This document shows positions 17,956 to 27,146 of a stretch of 40,896 nt of DNA, piece by piece; position 1 is the stretch's first letter, and each line of letters starts with the position of its first letter. Both the position numbers and the translations under genes were made by a program. Under the pieces are notes generated by a model, which had not been told where the DNA came from, searched no databases, and was given only the letters and a program-made list of their open reading frames with translations. This DNA is from CAYXGE01 sp964464435 (GTDB taxonomy: Bacteria; Pseudomonadota; Gammaproteobacteria; Burkholderiales; Methylophilaceae), in the NCBI GenBank assembly GCA_964464435.1, contig CAYXGE010000005.1:1-40896 (forward strand). The letters run 5' to 3'.

Positions 17956-17975
17956 CGACTAAGTTAGCTTAGTCG
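17956..17975 (+). promoter_or_regulatory. Intercistronic hairpin between glgC and GH57 gene
   Basis: CGACTAAG (17956-17963) and CTTAGTCG (17968-17975) form a perfect 8-bp stem with a TTAG loop, 29 bases after the glgC stop and 30 before the next ATG. It is followed by TTCCATTTGTTG, not a clean T run, so it may be a leaky terminator, an mRNA-stability element or a protein-binding palindrome. Confidence 0.5.
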
Positions 17976-18005
17976 TTCCATTTGTTGTTGGTTGAGAAAG
18001 TCAAT

Positions 18006-19730
18006 ATGCCCTCTAATTCATCAAAGTTGTACCTCAATCTCTATTGGCACATGCATCAGCCTGATTATAGAGATACCCTCACACACGAATACGTATTGCC
18101 TTGGACATATCTGCATGCCATTAAAGACTATACTGATATGGCTTACCATTTAGAGCAAAATGAAAAGGCTAGGGTCACTATCAACTGGGTGCCAGTGTTG
18201 CTTGATCAATTAGAAGATTATGCTGAGCAATACAAAACAGGCATGGTACGTGACCCTTTACTGGCCTTACTCATGATTGAAGATTTTGAAACATTGTCAA
18301 ATAGCCAATGTGATTTAATTCTGGAAAGTTGTTTCAAAAGTCACCATGAAAAAATGTTGCAGCCTTTTGCACATTATCAACGTTTATTTAATATCTACAA
18401 GAGCTTAGAGTCAGAAACACAAAAGCCATTTGCCTACTTGTCTTCACAGTACAAAGCTGACTTATTGGTATGGTATCACCTTGCATGGACTGGTGAATCT
18501 ATCAGGAAAAACAACAAACTGGTACAAGACTTAATGGCAAAAGGCAGTATGTTTAATTTTGATGAACGTGTTGCCTTGTTCAATTTAATTGGTGATTCAA
18601 TTACAGATTTAATCCCTCGCTATAAAAAGCTTGAACAACGAGGTCAAATTGAAATCTCAAGTACGCCACATTACCATCCAATTCTGCCACTATTATTAGA
18701 TTTTAAGAGTGCAAGAGATGCAATGCCGTATGCGCCATTGCCCAAAAACAGTCAATATCCAAGCGGTCGTGTACGTGCGCAGGCGCATATTACGCAAGCA
18801 CAACAGTCTCATAAAAAGCGTTTTGGCAAAATACCTAATGGCATGTGGCCAGCAGAGGGTGGTGTTTCGTTTCAGGGCTTATCATTGATGGCATCATCAG
18901 GGATTAAATGGGCCGCGACTGGGCAAGCTGTATTGGCGAATAGCTTATATAAATCATACCCTGAAGAGTCACTACCTGCACCGATTGATTATCTTTACAA
19001 GCCTTATAGAGTAGTGGATGGTCAACATGAGATTTTATGTTTTTTTAGAGATGATGGACTCTCAGATAAGATTGGTTTTGAATATGCCAAATTACATTCA
19101 AATACTGCTGTTGCAGACTTTGTGCATTCACTGGAACAAATCTATGCGCAAAAGTCGCATGGGGAAAACCCTGTAGTTAGCGTCATTTTAGATGGTGAAA
19201 ATGCATGGGAATACTATCCTTACAATGGATATTATTTCTTGAGTGAACTTTATGCTGCTCTAGCGAGTCATCCTAATATAGAAATGACGACATTTAGCGA
19301 TATAGTTAAGTTATCAAAAGAAAATTCTAATATAACAGTCGAAACTTTACCTAAAATGGTGGCTGGTAGTTGGGTTTATGGCACATTCAGCACATGGATT
19401 GGTTCAGCAGACAAAAATCTCGGTTGGGATTTATTATGTGATGCCAAAAAGCAATACGATAAAGTCATGTTGTCTGGGGTATTAAGTGAAGATGAAATGG
19501 CAGCATGTGAGCGTCAACTCTCAATTTGTGAAGGCTCTGACTGGTTTTGGTGGTTCGGTGATTACAATTCCTCTGTAAGTGTGAGTAGTTTTGATCAACT
19601 TTACCGCCGAAATTTAACTAACTTATACCGACTGTTACGCTTGCCTGTGCCGCCTGCACTTAAGAAAGCGATTAGTGTTGGTGGCGGTGAGCCTGCTGTT
19701 GGTGGTACTATGAGGAGAGGGCAAGAATAA
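18006..19730 (+). CDS. Glycoside hydrolase family 57 protein (alpha-amylase/glucanotransferase type)
   Basis: A 574-residue cytoplasmic GH57 enzyme acting on alpha-glucans. The N-terminal motif YWHMHQPDYRD holds the family His-Gln-Pro. The predicted nucleophile is Glu284 in MWPAEGGVS and the acid/base is Asp396 in VILDGENAWEYY. GH57 includes alpha-amylases, 4-alpha-glucanotransferases, amylopullulanases and branching enzymes, and the sequence alone does not decide among them. The start at the ATG at 18006 is preceded by GAGAAAG; an in-frame TTG at 17982 is less likely. The malQ start codon abuts its stop, so they are translationally linked. Position between glgC and malQ points to glycogen trimming or remodelling. 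Confidence 0.88.
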   Translation: MPSNSSKLYLNLYWHMHQPDYRDTLTHEYVLPWTYLHAIKDYTDMAYHLEQNEKARVTINWVPVLLDQLEDYAEQYKTGMVRDPLLALLMIEDFETLSNSQCDLILESCFKSHHEKMLQPFAHYQRLFNIYKSLESETQKPFAYLSSQYKADLLVWYHLAWTGESIRKNNKLVQDLMAKGSMFNFDERVALFNLIGDSITDLIPRYKKLEQRGQIEISSTPHYHPILPLLLDFKSARDAMPYAPLPKNSQYPSGRVRAQAHITQAQQSHKKRFGKIPNGMWPAEGGVSFQGLSLMASSGIKWAATGQAVLANSLYKSYPEESLPAPIDYLYKPYRVVDGQHEILCFFRDDGLSDKIGFEYAKLHSNTAVADFVHSLEQIYAQKSHGENPVVSVILDGENAWEYYPYNGYYFLSELYAALASHPNIEMTTFSDIVKLSKENSNITVETLPKMVAGSWVYGTFSTWIGSADKNLGWDLLCDAKKQYDKVMLSGVLSEDEMAACERQLSICEGSDWFWWFGDYNSSVSVSSFDQLYRRNLTNLYRLLRLPVPPALKKAISVGGGEPAVGGTMRRGQE

Positions 19731-21185
19731 TTGATCAAACAGAGTCATCAAACCATTAAATCAGCAGGTGTACTTCTTCATGTGAGTTCACTTCCATCAG
19801 GTGATTTTGGTCATGATGCTTTCTTATTCGTTGATTTCTTGCGTCGTATTGGTGCCAATGTTTGGCAAACTCTCCCCCTTAATATGCCACATGATGATGG
19901 CTCGCCTTACCAATGCCTATCTGCTCATGCAGGCAACCCAGCATTTATTGATTTAAAAGCTATACATGCACAAGGTTGGCTCTCAGATAAAGACCTAGCG
20001 TCTCGTAAACCTAAATCAACTAAATTGATGCAAGCATATGTCTGTTTTAACAAACAAGCAGACAAAAAAGCCAAAAAGTCTTTCGATGATTTTTGTCGGC
20101 AACAAGCATTTTGGTTAGATGATTTTGCACTATTTCTGGTACTCAGGAATTTCTATGCAAAAGTGAGCTGGTATGAATGGCCATTACCATTTAAAACTAG
20201 ACATATGGATGCTTTAAGCCAATTTTCTGAGCAACATGCCTCAGAAATAGCGGTTATCAAATTCACCCAATATATTTTTTTTACGCAGTGGCATGCTTTA
20301 AAAGCTTATGCCAATCAATACTCGATAAAACTATTTGGCGATGTGCCAATTTTTGTCGCATACGACAGCTCAGATGTTTGGGCGCATCCTAATATGTTTA
20401 AGCTTGATACAGAAGGATGCGCTTCCGTAGTTGCAGGAGTGCCGCCCGATTATTTTTCTATCACTGGGCAGCGTTGGGGAAACCCCCACTACCATTGGGA
20501 AAACATGCAGGCCGACGGTTTTAGCTGGTGGGTTGCACGAATGGCAACACAACATGCCATGTTTGATATTGTGCGAATTGACCATTTTAGAGGCTTAGAA
20601 GCCGCTTGGGAAATTCCTGCGTCTGAACCTACTGCAATCAATGGCAGTTGGGTGCAAGCCCCAGGCGATGAACTGCTTGCCGCAATTAGGCAACACTTTC
20701 CTGATATGAAACTGGTGGCAGAAGACTTAGGTATTATTACTGACGAAGTGGATGCGCTTCGCTTGAAGCATGGCCTGCCTGGCATGAAAATTCTGCAATT
20801 TGCTTTTGATGGCAGTGAAGACAATCCCTATTTGCCAAAATTTATAGGCTCTGATAGCGTAGTCTACACGGGTACGCATGACAATGACACTACCTTGGGT
20901 TGGTATCAAAGCCTAACTGAAGAGCAACGCCAACCCTTGCATTTATATCTAAATAACCCGCAACCAGACATGCCAGAAGCATTGATTGAAATGGCAATGG
21001 AAAGTGCAGCAGAGATGGCTATTATTCCAATGCAAGATATATTGAAATTGGGTTCTGCACATCGCATGAATATCCCAGGAACGATGCAAGGCAACTGGCA
21101 ATGGCGGTTTCAATGGAAACAGTTGCATGAGGATATGACCAAAAAAATTCAGTCATTGATTGCTAAATCACACAGAAAACACTAG
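19731..21185 (+). CDS. malQ: 4-alpha-glucanotransferase (amylomaltase)
   Basis: A GH77 enzyme that moves alpha-1,4-glucan segments between chains, recycling short maltodextrins released from glycogen. Its 484 residues fit the short bacterial form. SAGVLLHVSSLPSGDFG and SPYQCLSAHAGNP are the N-terminal family motifs. Catalytic residues are Asp284 (VRIDHFRGLEAAW), Glu331 (LVAEDLG) and Asp384 (GTHDNDTTLGW). The start is a TTG directly after the GH57 stop, with AGGAGAGG at 19713-19720; there is no ATG upstream of the conserved region. It converges on the flavoprotein gene with a 4-bp gap. Confidence 0.94.
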   Translation: MIKQSHQTIKSAGVLLHVSSLPSGDFGHDAFLFVDFLRRIGANVWQTLPLNMPHDDGSPYQCLSAHAGNPAFIDLKAIHAQGWLSDKDLASRKPKSTKLMQAYVCFNKQADKKAKKSFDDFCRQQAFWLDDFALFLVLRNFYAKVSWYEWPLPFKTRHMDALSQFSEQHASEIAVIKFTQYIFFTQWHALKAYANQYSIKLFGDVPIFVAYDSSDVWAHPNMFKLDTEGCASVVAGVPPDYFSITGQRWGNPHYHWENMQADGFSWWVARMATQHAMFDIVRIDHFRGLEAAWEIPASEPTAINGSWVQAPGDELLAAIRQHFPDMKLVAEDLGIITDEVDALRLKHGLPGMKILQFAFDGSEDNPYLPKFIGSDSVVYTGTHDNDTTLGWYQSLTEEQRQPLHLYLNNPQPDMPEALIEMAMESAAEMAIIPMQDILKLGSAHRMNIPGTMQGNWQWRFQWKQLHEDMTKKIQSLIAKSHRKH

Positions 21186-21189
21186 ACAG

Positions 21190-22318
21190 TCACTGGTTAT
21201 TAAACCAATTAACTACCCCAAGACCCGCTACAAAGCCGCTTGCGAAACAAGCTGTTAGTAAATAACCTCCCGTTGGCGCTTCCCAATCTAACATTTCACC
21301 CGCACAAAACACCCCTGGTAGATGCTTGAGCATAAGGTCTTGATTGAGTACTTTTAAACGCACGCCACCGGCTGTGCTAATAGCCTCATCAATAGGGCGC
21401 GTAGAATTTAGTAAGATAGGGAGCGCTTTAATAGCTTTGGCAAGCATGCGTGGGTCTTGGAAGTCTGACGCGCCTAACACCTCACGTAATAATCCTACTT
21501 TTGCCCCCTTAAGGCCTAATGTGCTTTGAAGATGGCTGCTGATTGAACGGCTGGCTCTGGGTTTGGATACGGCTTGCGCTACCTGTTCTTGCGTGTGTTG
21601 AGGTAATAAGTCTATGTGAATAATGGCTTTGCCATCACATGCAATTTCATCTCTAATTTGTGAAGATAATGCATAAATTAAACTGCCTTCAAGCCCTGTG
21701 TGCGTGATTAAGCATTCACCTTGCTGAAACTGTTGATGTGCAAACGGCAATTGAATCGCGACGTTTTTTAACGGCTGGCCAGCATAGCGCTCAGAAAAGT
21801 GTTCACTCCACTCCCTATCAAATCCACAATTACTCGGTTTAAGTGGGCTAACCTCAACATTCTTAGCTTCAAGTAGTTTCGTCCAGCGCCCGTCGGATCC
21901 AAGTTTTGCCCAACTGCCACCCCCTAATGCCATTACTGTACATTCTGCCTGTATGGTGAGTTCGCCATCAGGCGTGCTAAACATTAAATGTTGTTGTTGA
22001 TCCCAACCCAGCCAGCGATGACGCATATGGAATTGAACACCTGCGTTTTTTAATCGATGTAACCAAGCACGTAATAATGGGGCGGCTTTCATGTCAGTTG
22101 GAAAAACGCGCCCAGAAGACCCTACAAACGAAGCAAATCCCAGATTTTGCATCCATTGACGTACTTCATTTGCACCAAATTTACTCAACCATTGCACAAT
22201 AGTTGGCTGTGCTTGACCATAACGATATTGAAAGTGCTCAAAAGGTTCTGCATGGGTGATATTTAATCCACCTTTGCCTGCCATCAAAAACTTTCTACCT
22301 ACACTAGGCATCGCATCA
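21190..22318 (-). CDS. NAD(P)/FAD-dependent oxidoreductase, HI0933/TIGR03862 type, N-terminus lost in gap
   Basis: A flavoprotein of the HI0933-like family; the closest pattern I recall is the TIGR03862 subgroup. The visible 376 residues begin at DAMPSVGRKFLMAGKGGLN, the segment that follows the Rossmann GxGxxG motif, so about 35 N-terminal residues including the FAD dinucleotide-binding loop are in the gap. Further motifs are VMALGGGSWAKLGSDG and the C-terminal GVFCAGEMLDWEAPTGGYLL, which closes over FAD. The physiological reaction of this family is not settled, so I give none. It is on the same strand as queG, separated from it only by the gap. Confidence 0.85.
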
Positions 22319-22418
22319 NNNNNNNNNNNNNNNNNNNNNNNNNNNNNNNNNNNNNNNNNNNNNNNNNNNNNNNNNNNNNNNNNNNNNNNNNNNNNNNNNN
22401 NNNNNNNNNNNNNNNNNN
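22319..22418. other. Assembly gap (100 N) between queG and flavoprotein gene
   Basis: Nominal 100-N gap. The queG C-terminus (roughly 90-100 residues short of E. coli QueG, 379 aa) and about 35 residues of the flavoprotein N-terminus are both missing. The true gap should therefore be near 400 bp or more. Confidence 0.95.
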
Positions 22419-23239
22419 GTAAGTTGCCCAAATTTGTTCCATGGGCAAAATAATTGGCAGTCATCACAACCATACACGCGGTTACCTATCATCGGTCTAA
22501 ACTCAATAGGAATTGCATCTTTAAGCTCTATCGTAAGGTAAGAAATGCAACGTCTAGCATCCACCTCATAAGGTGCAACGATGGCTTGGGTAGGGCATAC
22601 CTCCATACAAGCAGCACATGTGCCACAATGATTGTCAGCGGGAGTATCAATGGCCAGCGGTAGATTGGTATAGATTTCACCCAAAAAAAACCAAGAGCCA
22701 GCCTCTCTATTTAAAAGTAAGGTATGTTTGCCACGCCAACCTAACCCCGCTTTTTCTGCCAGCGCGACTTCTAGCACAGGTGCGCTATCTGTAAATACGC
22801 GGTACATAAAAGGTTGTGCGAAATGATTTGAGACATAGGTCTCTATCTGGTTGCATAAGGCCTGTAACCGTTGCCTTAATACTTTGTGATAATCTCTACC
22901 CAAGGCGTATCTCGATATGAATGCAGCGTTGCCATCGGCCATGACTGTTTCACTGTCTTTAGCTTGTGGTGGGTAATAATCCATTCGAACAGAAATTACC
23001 CGGATGGTTTCTGGAACTAATTCAGCTGGTCGAGTGCGCTTTGTGCCATGTTTTGCCATATAATCCATAGCACCATGAAAACCTTTTTTTACCCATGCTT
23101 GATGTTGCGTTTCGGCTTGCGACAAATCAGTATCTGTAATGCCCACTTGGTTAAACCCCAAGGTTTTGCCCCAGCGCTTAATATCAGCACTCAAAGTGCT
23201 AAAATCAGGGTTGTTTGTTAAGGGTTTTTGACTATGCAT
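22419..23239 (-). CDS. queG: Epoxyqueuosine reductase, C-terminus lost in gap
   Basis: Catalyses the last step of queuosine synthesis, reduction of epoxyqueuosine in tRNA, with cobalamin and two [4Fe-4S] clusters. 273 residues are visible. The N-terminal reductase region contains LGFNQVGITDTDL and MDYMAKHGTKRTRP; the cluster-binding region has CGTCAACMEVCPT and a second Cys set ending in YGCDDCQLFCPWN. The C-terminal HEAT-like tRNA-binding part is in the gap. The start ATG at 23239 lies within the palindrome ATGCAT that also carries the tsaE start. No Shine-Dalgarno is evident. Confidence 0.93.
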
Positions 23240-23704
23240 ATGACAGTGACACAATATTTACCAGATGAGGCTGCTACTCTAGCCTTTGCATCAGAGTTTG
23301 CAAAGGGGATACAAGCAAGTTTAGTCATCTATTTTAGTGGTGACCTTGGTGCAGGTAAAACGACATTTGCACGTGGATTGTTAAATGGACTGGGATATCA
23401 AGGTAAAGTTAAAAGCCCAACCTATACGTTGGTGGAACCCTATCAAATAAACAATCTTGAGCTTTATCATTTTGATTTATATCGGTTTACAGATGAAAAT
23501 GAGTGGGAAGCGGCTGGCTTTAGAGAGCATTTTCATGACAATAGTGTATGTTTGATTGAATGGCCAGAAAAAGCGTCTAGCGTTTTACCTTGCCCAGATA
23601 TTACAATTCAATTGCAGGTAAAGGATTCAGGTAGGCAAGTGCAAATCAATGCCCATACTAATGCTGGTCAACAATGCTTACAACAATTAAAAATTGGTGA
23701 ATAA
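23234..23704 (+). CDS. tsaE: tRNA threonylcarbamoyladenosine biosynthesis ATPase TsaE
   Basis: A small P-loop ATPase that works with TsaB, TsaC and TsaD to form t6A37 in tRNAs reading ANN codons. Walker A is GDLGAGKTTFARGL, followed by the family motif VKSPTYTLVEPY and YHFDLYR, and a late LIEWPEKA. It has 156 residues, a normal length. The ATG at 23234 is preferred because AAGGG (23220-23224) is 9 bases away; the next ATG at 23240 would be too far. The first six bases overlap the queG start. The amidase ATG follows the stop after 4 bp. E. coli has the same tsaE-amidase-mutL order. Confidence 0.94.
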   Translation: MHMTVTQYLPDEAATLAFASEFAKGIQASLVIYFSGDLGAGKTTFARGLLNGLGYQGKVKSPTYTLVEPYQINNLELYHFDLYRFTDENEWEAAGFREHFHDNSVCLIEWPEKASSVLPCPDITIQLQVKDSGRQVQINAHTNAGQQCLQQLKIGE

Positions 23705-23708
23705 AAAT

Positions 23709-25235
23709 ATGGGGAATATCCGCATTAATGTTTTAAAAAGCATCTTTGTAATGATGTTATGCCTTCATTCATTTGCACAAGCAGCGCCTATTGTTTCAGC
23801 TGCTAGAGTATGGCCTGCTGAAGACTATACGCGAATTACTTTAGAAACTACTGAGCCAGTTCAGCACACGACACAACGTTTAACAAACCCTGATAGATTG
23901 GTGTTTGATTTACAGCTTAATGATTTAAATGCTGCACTTAAATCCATCAACGATAAGCTATTAGCCAGCGACCCCTATATTAAGGCGATTAGGCTTGGTA
24001 AATTCAAGCCAGGTACAGTGCGTATGGTCATCGATTTAAAAACCGATATTCGTCATGAGGTGTTGGTGTTAAAACCTGTGGGAGATTATAAACACCGCTT
24101 AGTCTTAGATATTTATCCTGCCAAAGATGCCTTAATGGCGATGTTAGATAATCAAAAAGAAGCAACTAATACTGGTGATAAACCTAATGATCAAACAAGC
24201 ATTAAGCCTACGCCACAAACTTCAGCACAAGAGGGTGGTGATTCCCAAGTCACATGGACATCATCAACACAAACGCCAGTGCAACAAACACCGCCTGCTA
24301 ACTCACCACAAATTAGCGGGCCTTCTGTAGTCGTTGAAAAAGTACCAGAAGATGTACGTGAATCTCAAGAGCCATCAGCCACAGAACCCAATGTCATTGC
24401 TGGTGGTTTTGACCCTAATATCAAAGAGTTTGAGGCGAACAAACCAGAGGCATCTTCACAAAAACCAGCTAACCCTATCGACAAAAGCACCACACAAAGT
24501 GATGCCGATGTGCAGGATAAACCTTATGATGGCAGAGCCATTACCATTGCCTTAGATGCGGGGCATGGAGGTGAAGACCCAGGTGCGCGTGGTGCGAGTG
24601 GCACTCATGAAAAGGATATTACGCTGGCAGTCGCTAAGAAATTAAAAGCCAAAATTGATGCAGAACCTAATATGCGTGCAGTATTGGTGCGTGATGGCGA
24701 TTATTTCATACCACTAGGTGGGCGCGTGATTAAAGCGCGTAAATTAAAGGCAGATTTATTTATATCGATTCATGCTGATGCCTTTACCAAGCCAGAAGCC
24801 AGAGGTTCGTCTGTTTTTGCTCTATCTGAAAAAGGCGCAACCAGTGCTTCAGCACGCTATTTGGCTAAAAAGGAAAATGAGTCTGACTTAATTGGTGGCG
24901 TGAGCTTAAACGTTAAAGATCCTCAGCTCGCTAAAACCTTACTCGATTTATCGCAAACTGCCACCATTAACGATAGTTTAAAGCTTGGTAAATCCGTACT
25001 TAATCAGATTGGTGAAATCAATGCCTTACACAAAAAACACGTTGAGCAAGCGGGTTTTGCGGTATTAAAATCACCAGATATTCCTTCTATTTTGGTAGAA
25101 ACAGCCTTTATTAGTAATCCTGATGAAGAGCGTCGCCTAAACGATGATGCTTATCAACACAAATTAGCAGATTCTATTTTAGATGGCATTAAAAAATACG
25201 TAAAAAGTAACCCCTCATTTGCCAAGAAAAAGTAG
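23709..25235 (+). CDS. amiC: N-acetylmuramoyl-L-alanine amidase with AMIN domain
   Basis: A periplasmic zinc amidase that cuts the lactyl-peptide bond of peptidoglycan during daughter-cell separation. Order: signal peptide (about 1-26), AMIN septal-targeting domain (about 27-135), Gln/Pro/Thr-rich linker (about 145-270), and Amidase_3 catalytic domain (about 275-500). Zinc and catalytic residues are visible in LDAGHGGEDPGARG, THEKDITLAV, FISIHADAF and LVETAFISNPDEE. There is no LysM domain, so the architecture is AmiC-like although the position matches E. coli amiB; the symbol is therefore tentative. The ATG at 23709 is chosen, with GGTGA at 23696-23700. Family members are autoinhibited and activated by EnvC/NlpD-type proteins. 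Confidence 0.92.
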   Translation: MGNIRINVLKSIFVMMLCLHSFAQAAPIVSAARVWPAEDYTRITLETTEPVQHTTQRLTNPDRLVFDLQLNDLNAALKSINDKLLASDPYIKAIRLGKFKPGTVRMVIDLKTDIRHEVLVLKPVGDYKHRLVLDIYPAKDALMAMLDNQKEATNTGDKPNDQTSIKPTPQTSAQEGGDSQVTWTSSTQTPVQQTPPANSPQISGPSVVVEKVPEDVRESQEPSATEPNVIAGGFDPNIKEFEANKPEASSQKPANPIDKSTTQSDADVQDKPYDGRAITIALDAGHGGEDPGARGASGTHEKDITLAVAKKLKAKIDAEPNMRAVLVRDGDYFIPLGGRVIKARKLKADLFISIHADAFTKPEARGSSVFALSEKGATSASARYLAKKENESDLIGGVSLNVKDPQLAKTLLDLSQTATINDSLKLGKSVLNQIGEINALHKKHVEQAGFAVLKSPDIPSILVETAFISNPDEERRLNDDAYQHKLADSILDGIKKYVKSNPSFAKKK

Positions 25236-25262
25236 CGCAACTTATTCAACCTAGGCGCTTGC

Positions 25263-27065
25263 ATGGCTCATATACAAGTATTATCAGATCAACTTATTAA
25301 CCAAATTGCCGCGGGTGAGGTCGTTGAGCGCCCTGCGTCAGCGCTTAAAGAGTTACTTGAAAATAGCTTAGATGCCGGCAGTACACAGCTTGATGTTGCT
25401 TTGCAACAGGGCGGCGTTAAGCAACTACGCGTGGCGGATAATGGCGTTGGCATTGTCAAAGAAGAGTTGTCGCTGGCTCTCACCCGACACGCTACCAGCA
25501 AAATCGCTACCTTAGAAGATTTAGAAGGGGTTGCGAGTTTAGGCTTTAGAGGCGAGGCACTTGCTAGTATTGCCTCAGTTTCACGTACGCAACTCGTAAG
25601 TCGCCATGCTAGTGAAAAGCATGCATGGCGCATGACTTCAGAAGGTAGCCAATTAAGCGCAACCGAGCCAGCCGCATTAGATGCAGGGACGATTGTTGAG
25701 GTAAACGACCTTTACTTTAACACGCCAGCCAGACGCAAGTTTTTAAAAACAGAAGCCACCGAATACGGACATTGTGAAGATGTGTTTACGCGCATTGCAC
25801 TATCTCGCGCGGATGTCAGTTTGATGTTGCAACACAATGGTCGCGCCATGATGCGTTTTGCAAAAGCTGAACCGCAAAAGCGCTTAAATGATGTGTTAGG
25901 CGAAGACTTTGGTGCGCAGTCTATACAGATAGATGAATCTGCTGCAGGTCTCAGGTTTTGGGGCATGGCTGCAAAACCGACGTTTTCTCGCCACACGCGT
26001 GACATGCAGTATGTGTATGTGAATGGTCGTTTTGTGCGCGATAAGCTGATTAGCCATGCCATACGTCAAGCCTACCAAGATGTCTTGCACGGTGATAGAC
26101 ATCCCGCTTATGTGTTGTTTTTAGAATTAGACCCCACTTTAGTGGATGTGAACGTGCATCCTGCCAAAACAGAAGTGCGTTTTAGAGATGGGCAATCCAT
26201 TCATCGATTTGTCTACCATGCACTCAATCGTGCATTGGCATTACCTTCTGGCTTGGCAAATGCTGTAGGGGCAAGCCAAACAGCAAGTAACCCTTTTACG
26301 CCAAGCGCTTACTTTAATCAGGCAAACCAATACCCGCGTTTCCAAGCGCAAATGCCATTGCAAGCGAATGAGGCTATACCATTTTATCAAACCCTTTATG
26401 GTGATATTGCACGCCCAACAGCGCAAACAATTGCTGGTGTACCTGCACCAGAAGAAGCCGCAACACAATCGCATCCATTGGGCTATGCACTCGGTCAATT
26501 GCACGGCGTATATATATTGGCGCAAAACCAGCAAGGCTTAGTGGTGGTGGACATGCATGCCGCGCATGAACGCATTATGTATGAGCAACTTAAAAATGCG
26601 CTTGATGCAGAAACAGTGCCCATGCAACCTTTGTTGATTCCTGTGAGTTTTCAGGCAGATAAACTAGAAGTTGCCACGGTAGAACATGAAATTAGAAGCG
26701 GCGAGGGCAGTTTACGCCAATTAGGCTTTGAGTTTGCCATACTTTCACCCACTACATTGGCAGTACGTGCAGTACCTGCCATGTTACAAGATGCAGATGC
26801 CGTTGCGCTGGCGCGAGATGTGTTAAGAGATTTACAAGCCTTTGGCGCAACCCGTGCGTTAACAGAGCGTCGTAATGAAATGCTTGGCACTATGGCTTGC
26901 CATGCGGCGGTGCGCGCTAATCGTAGCCTCACCATTACTGAAATGAATGCCTTGTTACGTGATATGGAAGCTACCGAACGTAGCGGACAATGTAACCACG
27001 GCAGACCCACATGGTTTCAAGTGACCATGCAAGATTTAGACAAGATGTTTATGCGGGGTAAATAG
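25263..27065 (+). CDS. mutL: DNA mismatch repair protein MutL
   Basis: Couples MutS mismatch recognition to strand excision. The N-terminal GHKL ATPase shows IAAGEVVERPASALKELLEN, DNGVGI, RHATSKI and GFRGEALASIASVS. A transducer domain with YVNGRFVRDK and DVNVHPAKTEVRF follows, then a variable linker (about 340-400). The C-terminal dimerisation domain has DMHAAHERIMYE (430-441), ACHAAVR and CNHGRPTW. The first of these fits the metal-binding pattern D-[QM]-H-A-x2-E-x4-E of endonuclease-competent MutL proteins and is absent from E. coli MutL. The 600 residues are normal. It is the last gene of the tsaE operon; no miaA follows, unlike E. coli. Confidence 0.96.
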   Translation: MAHIQVLSDQLINQIAAGEVVERPASALKELLENSLDAGSTQLDVALQQGGVKQLRVADNGVGIVKEELSLALTRHATSKIATLEDLEGVASLGFRGEALASIASVSRTQLVSRHASEKHAWRMTSEGSQLSATEPAALDAGTIVEVNDLYFNTPARRKFLKTEATEYGHCEDVFTRIALSRADVSLMLQHNGRAMMRFAKAEPQKRLNDVLGEDFGAQSIQIDESAAGLRFWGMAAKPTFSRHTRDMQYVYVNGRFVRDKLISHAIRQAYQDVLHGDRHPAYVLFLELDPTLVDVNVHPAKTEVRFRDGQSIHRFVYHALNRALALPSGLANAVGASQTASNPFTPSAYFNQANQYPRFQAQMPLQANEAIPFYQTLYGDIARPTAQTIAGVPAPEEAATQSHPLGYALGQLHGVYILAQNQQGLVVVDMHAAHERIMYEQLKNALDAETVPMQPLLIPVSFQADKLEVATVEHEIRSGEGSLRQLGFEFAILSPTTLAVRAVPAMLQDADAVALARDVLRDLQAFGATRALTERRNEMLGTMACHAAVRANRSLTITEMNALLRDMEATERSGQCNHGRPTWFQVTMQDLDKMFMRGK

Positions 27066-27146
27066 TTAAAATGGATTTGCATCTTCTGCTACGCCAAATG
27101 CCTTACAAACATCAATCACCCTAAGCCGCGACTTTCTGCCGCGTAC
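27066..27146 (-). other. Short stretch between mutL and gap; possible 3' end of a minus-strand gene
   Basis: These 81 bases are the far side of a gap of unknown length. Three minus-strand frames remain open into the gap, with stops at 27066 (ends AEDANPF), 27116 (ends AAESRGLG) and 27121 (ends RQKVAA). Because the 100-N length is nominal, the frame that continues the unknown secreted protein upstream cannot be chosen. If the first is right, its stop codon abuts the mutL stop. Confidence 0.45.

Noticed and set aside
26651..27010. 119-codon minus-strand frame in mutL, and similar frames in tig, clpX and lon
   Set aside because: Antisense shadows of highly conserved genes without independent start signals.
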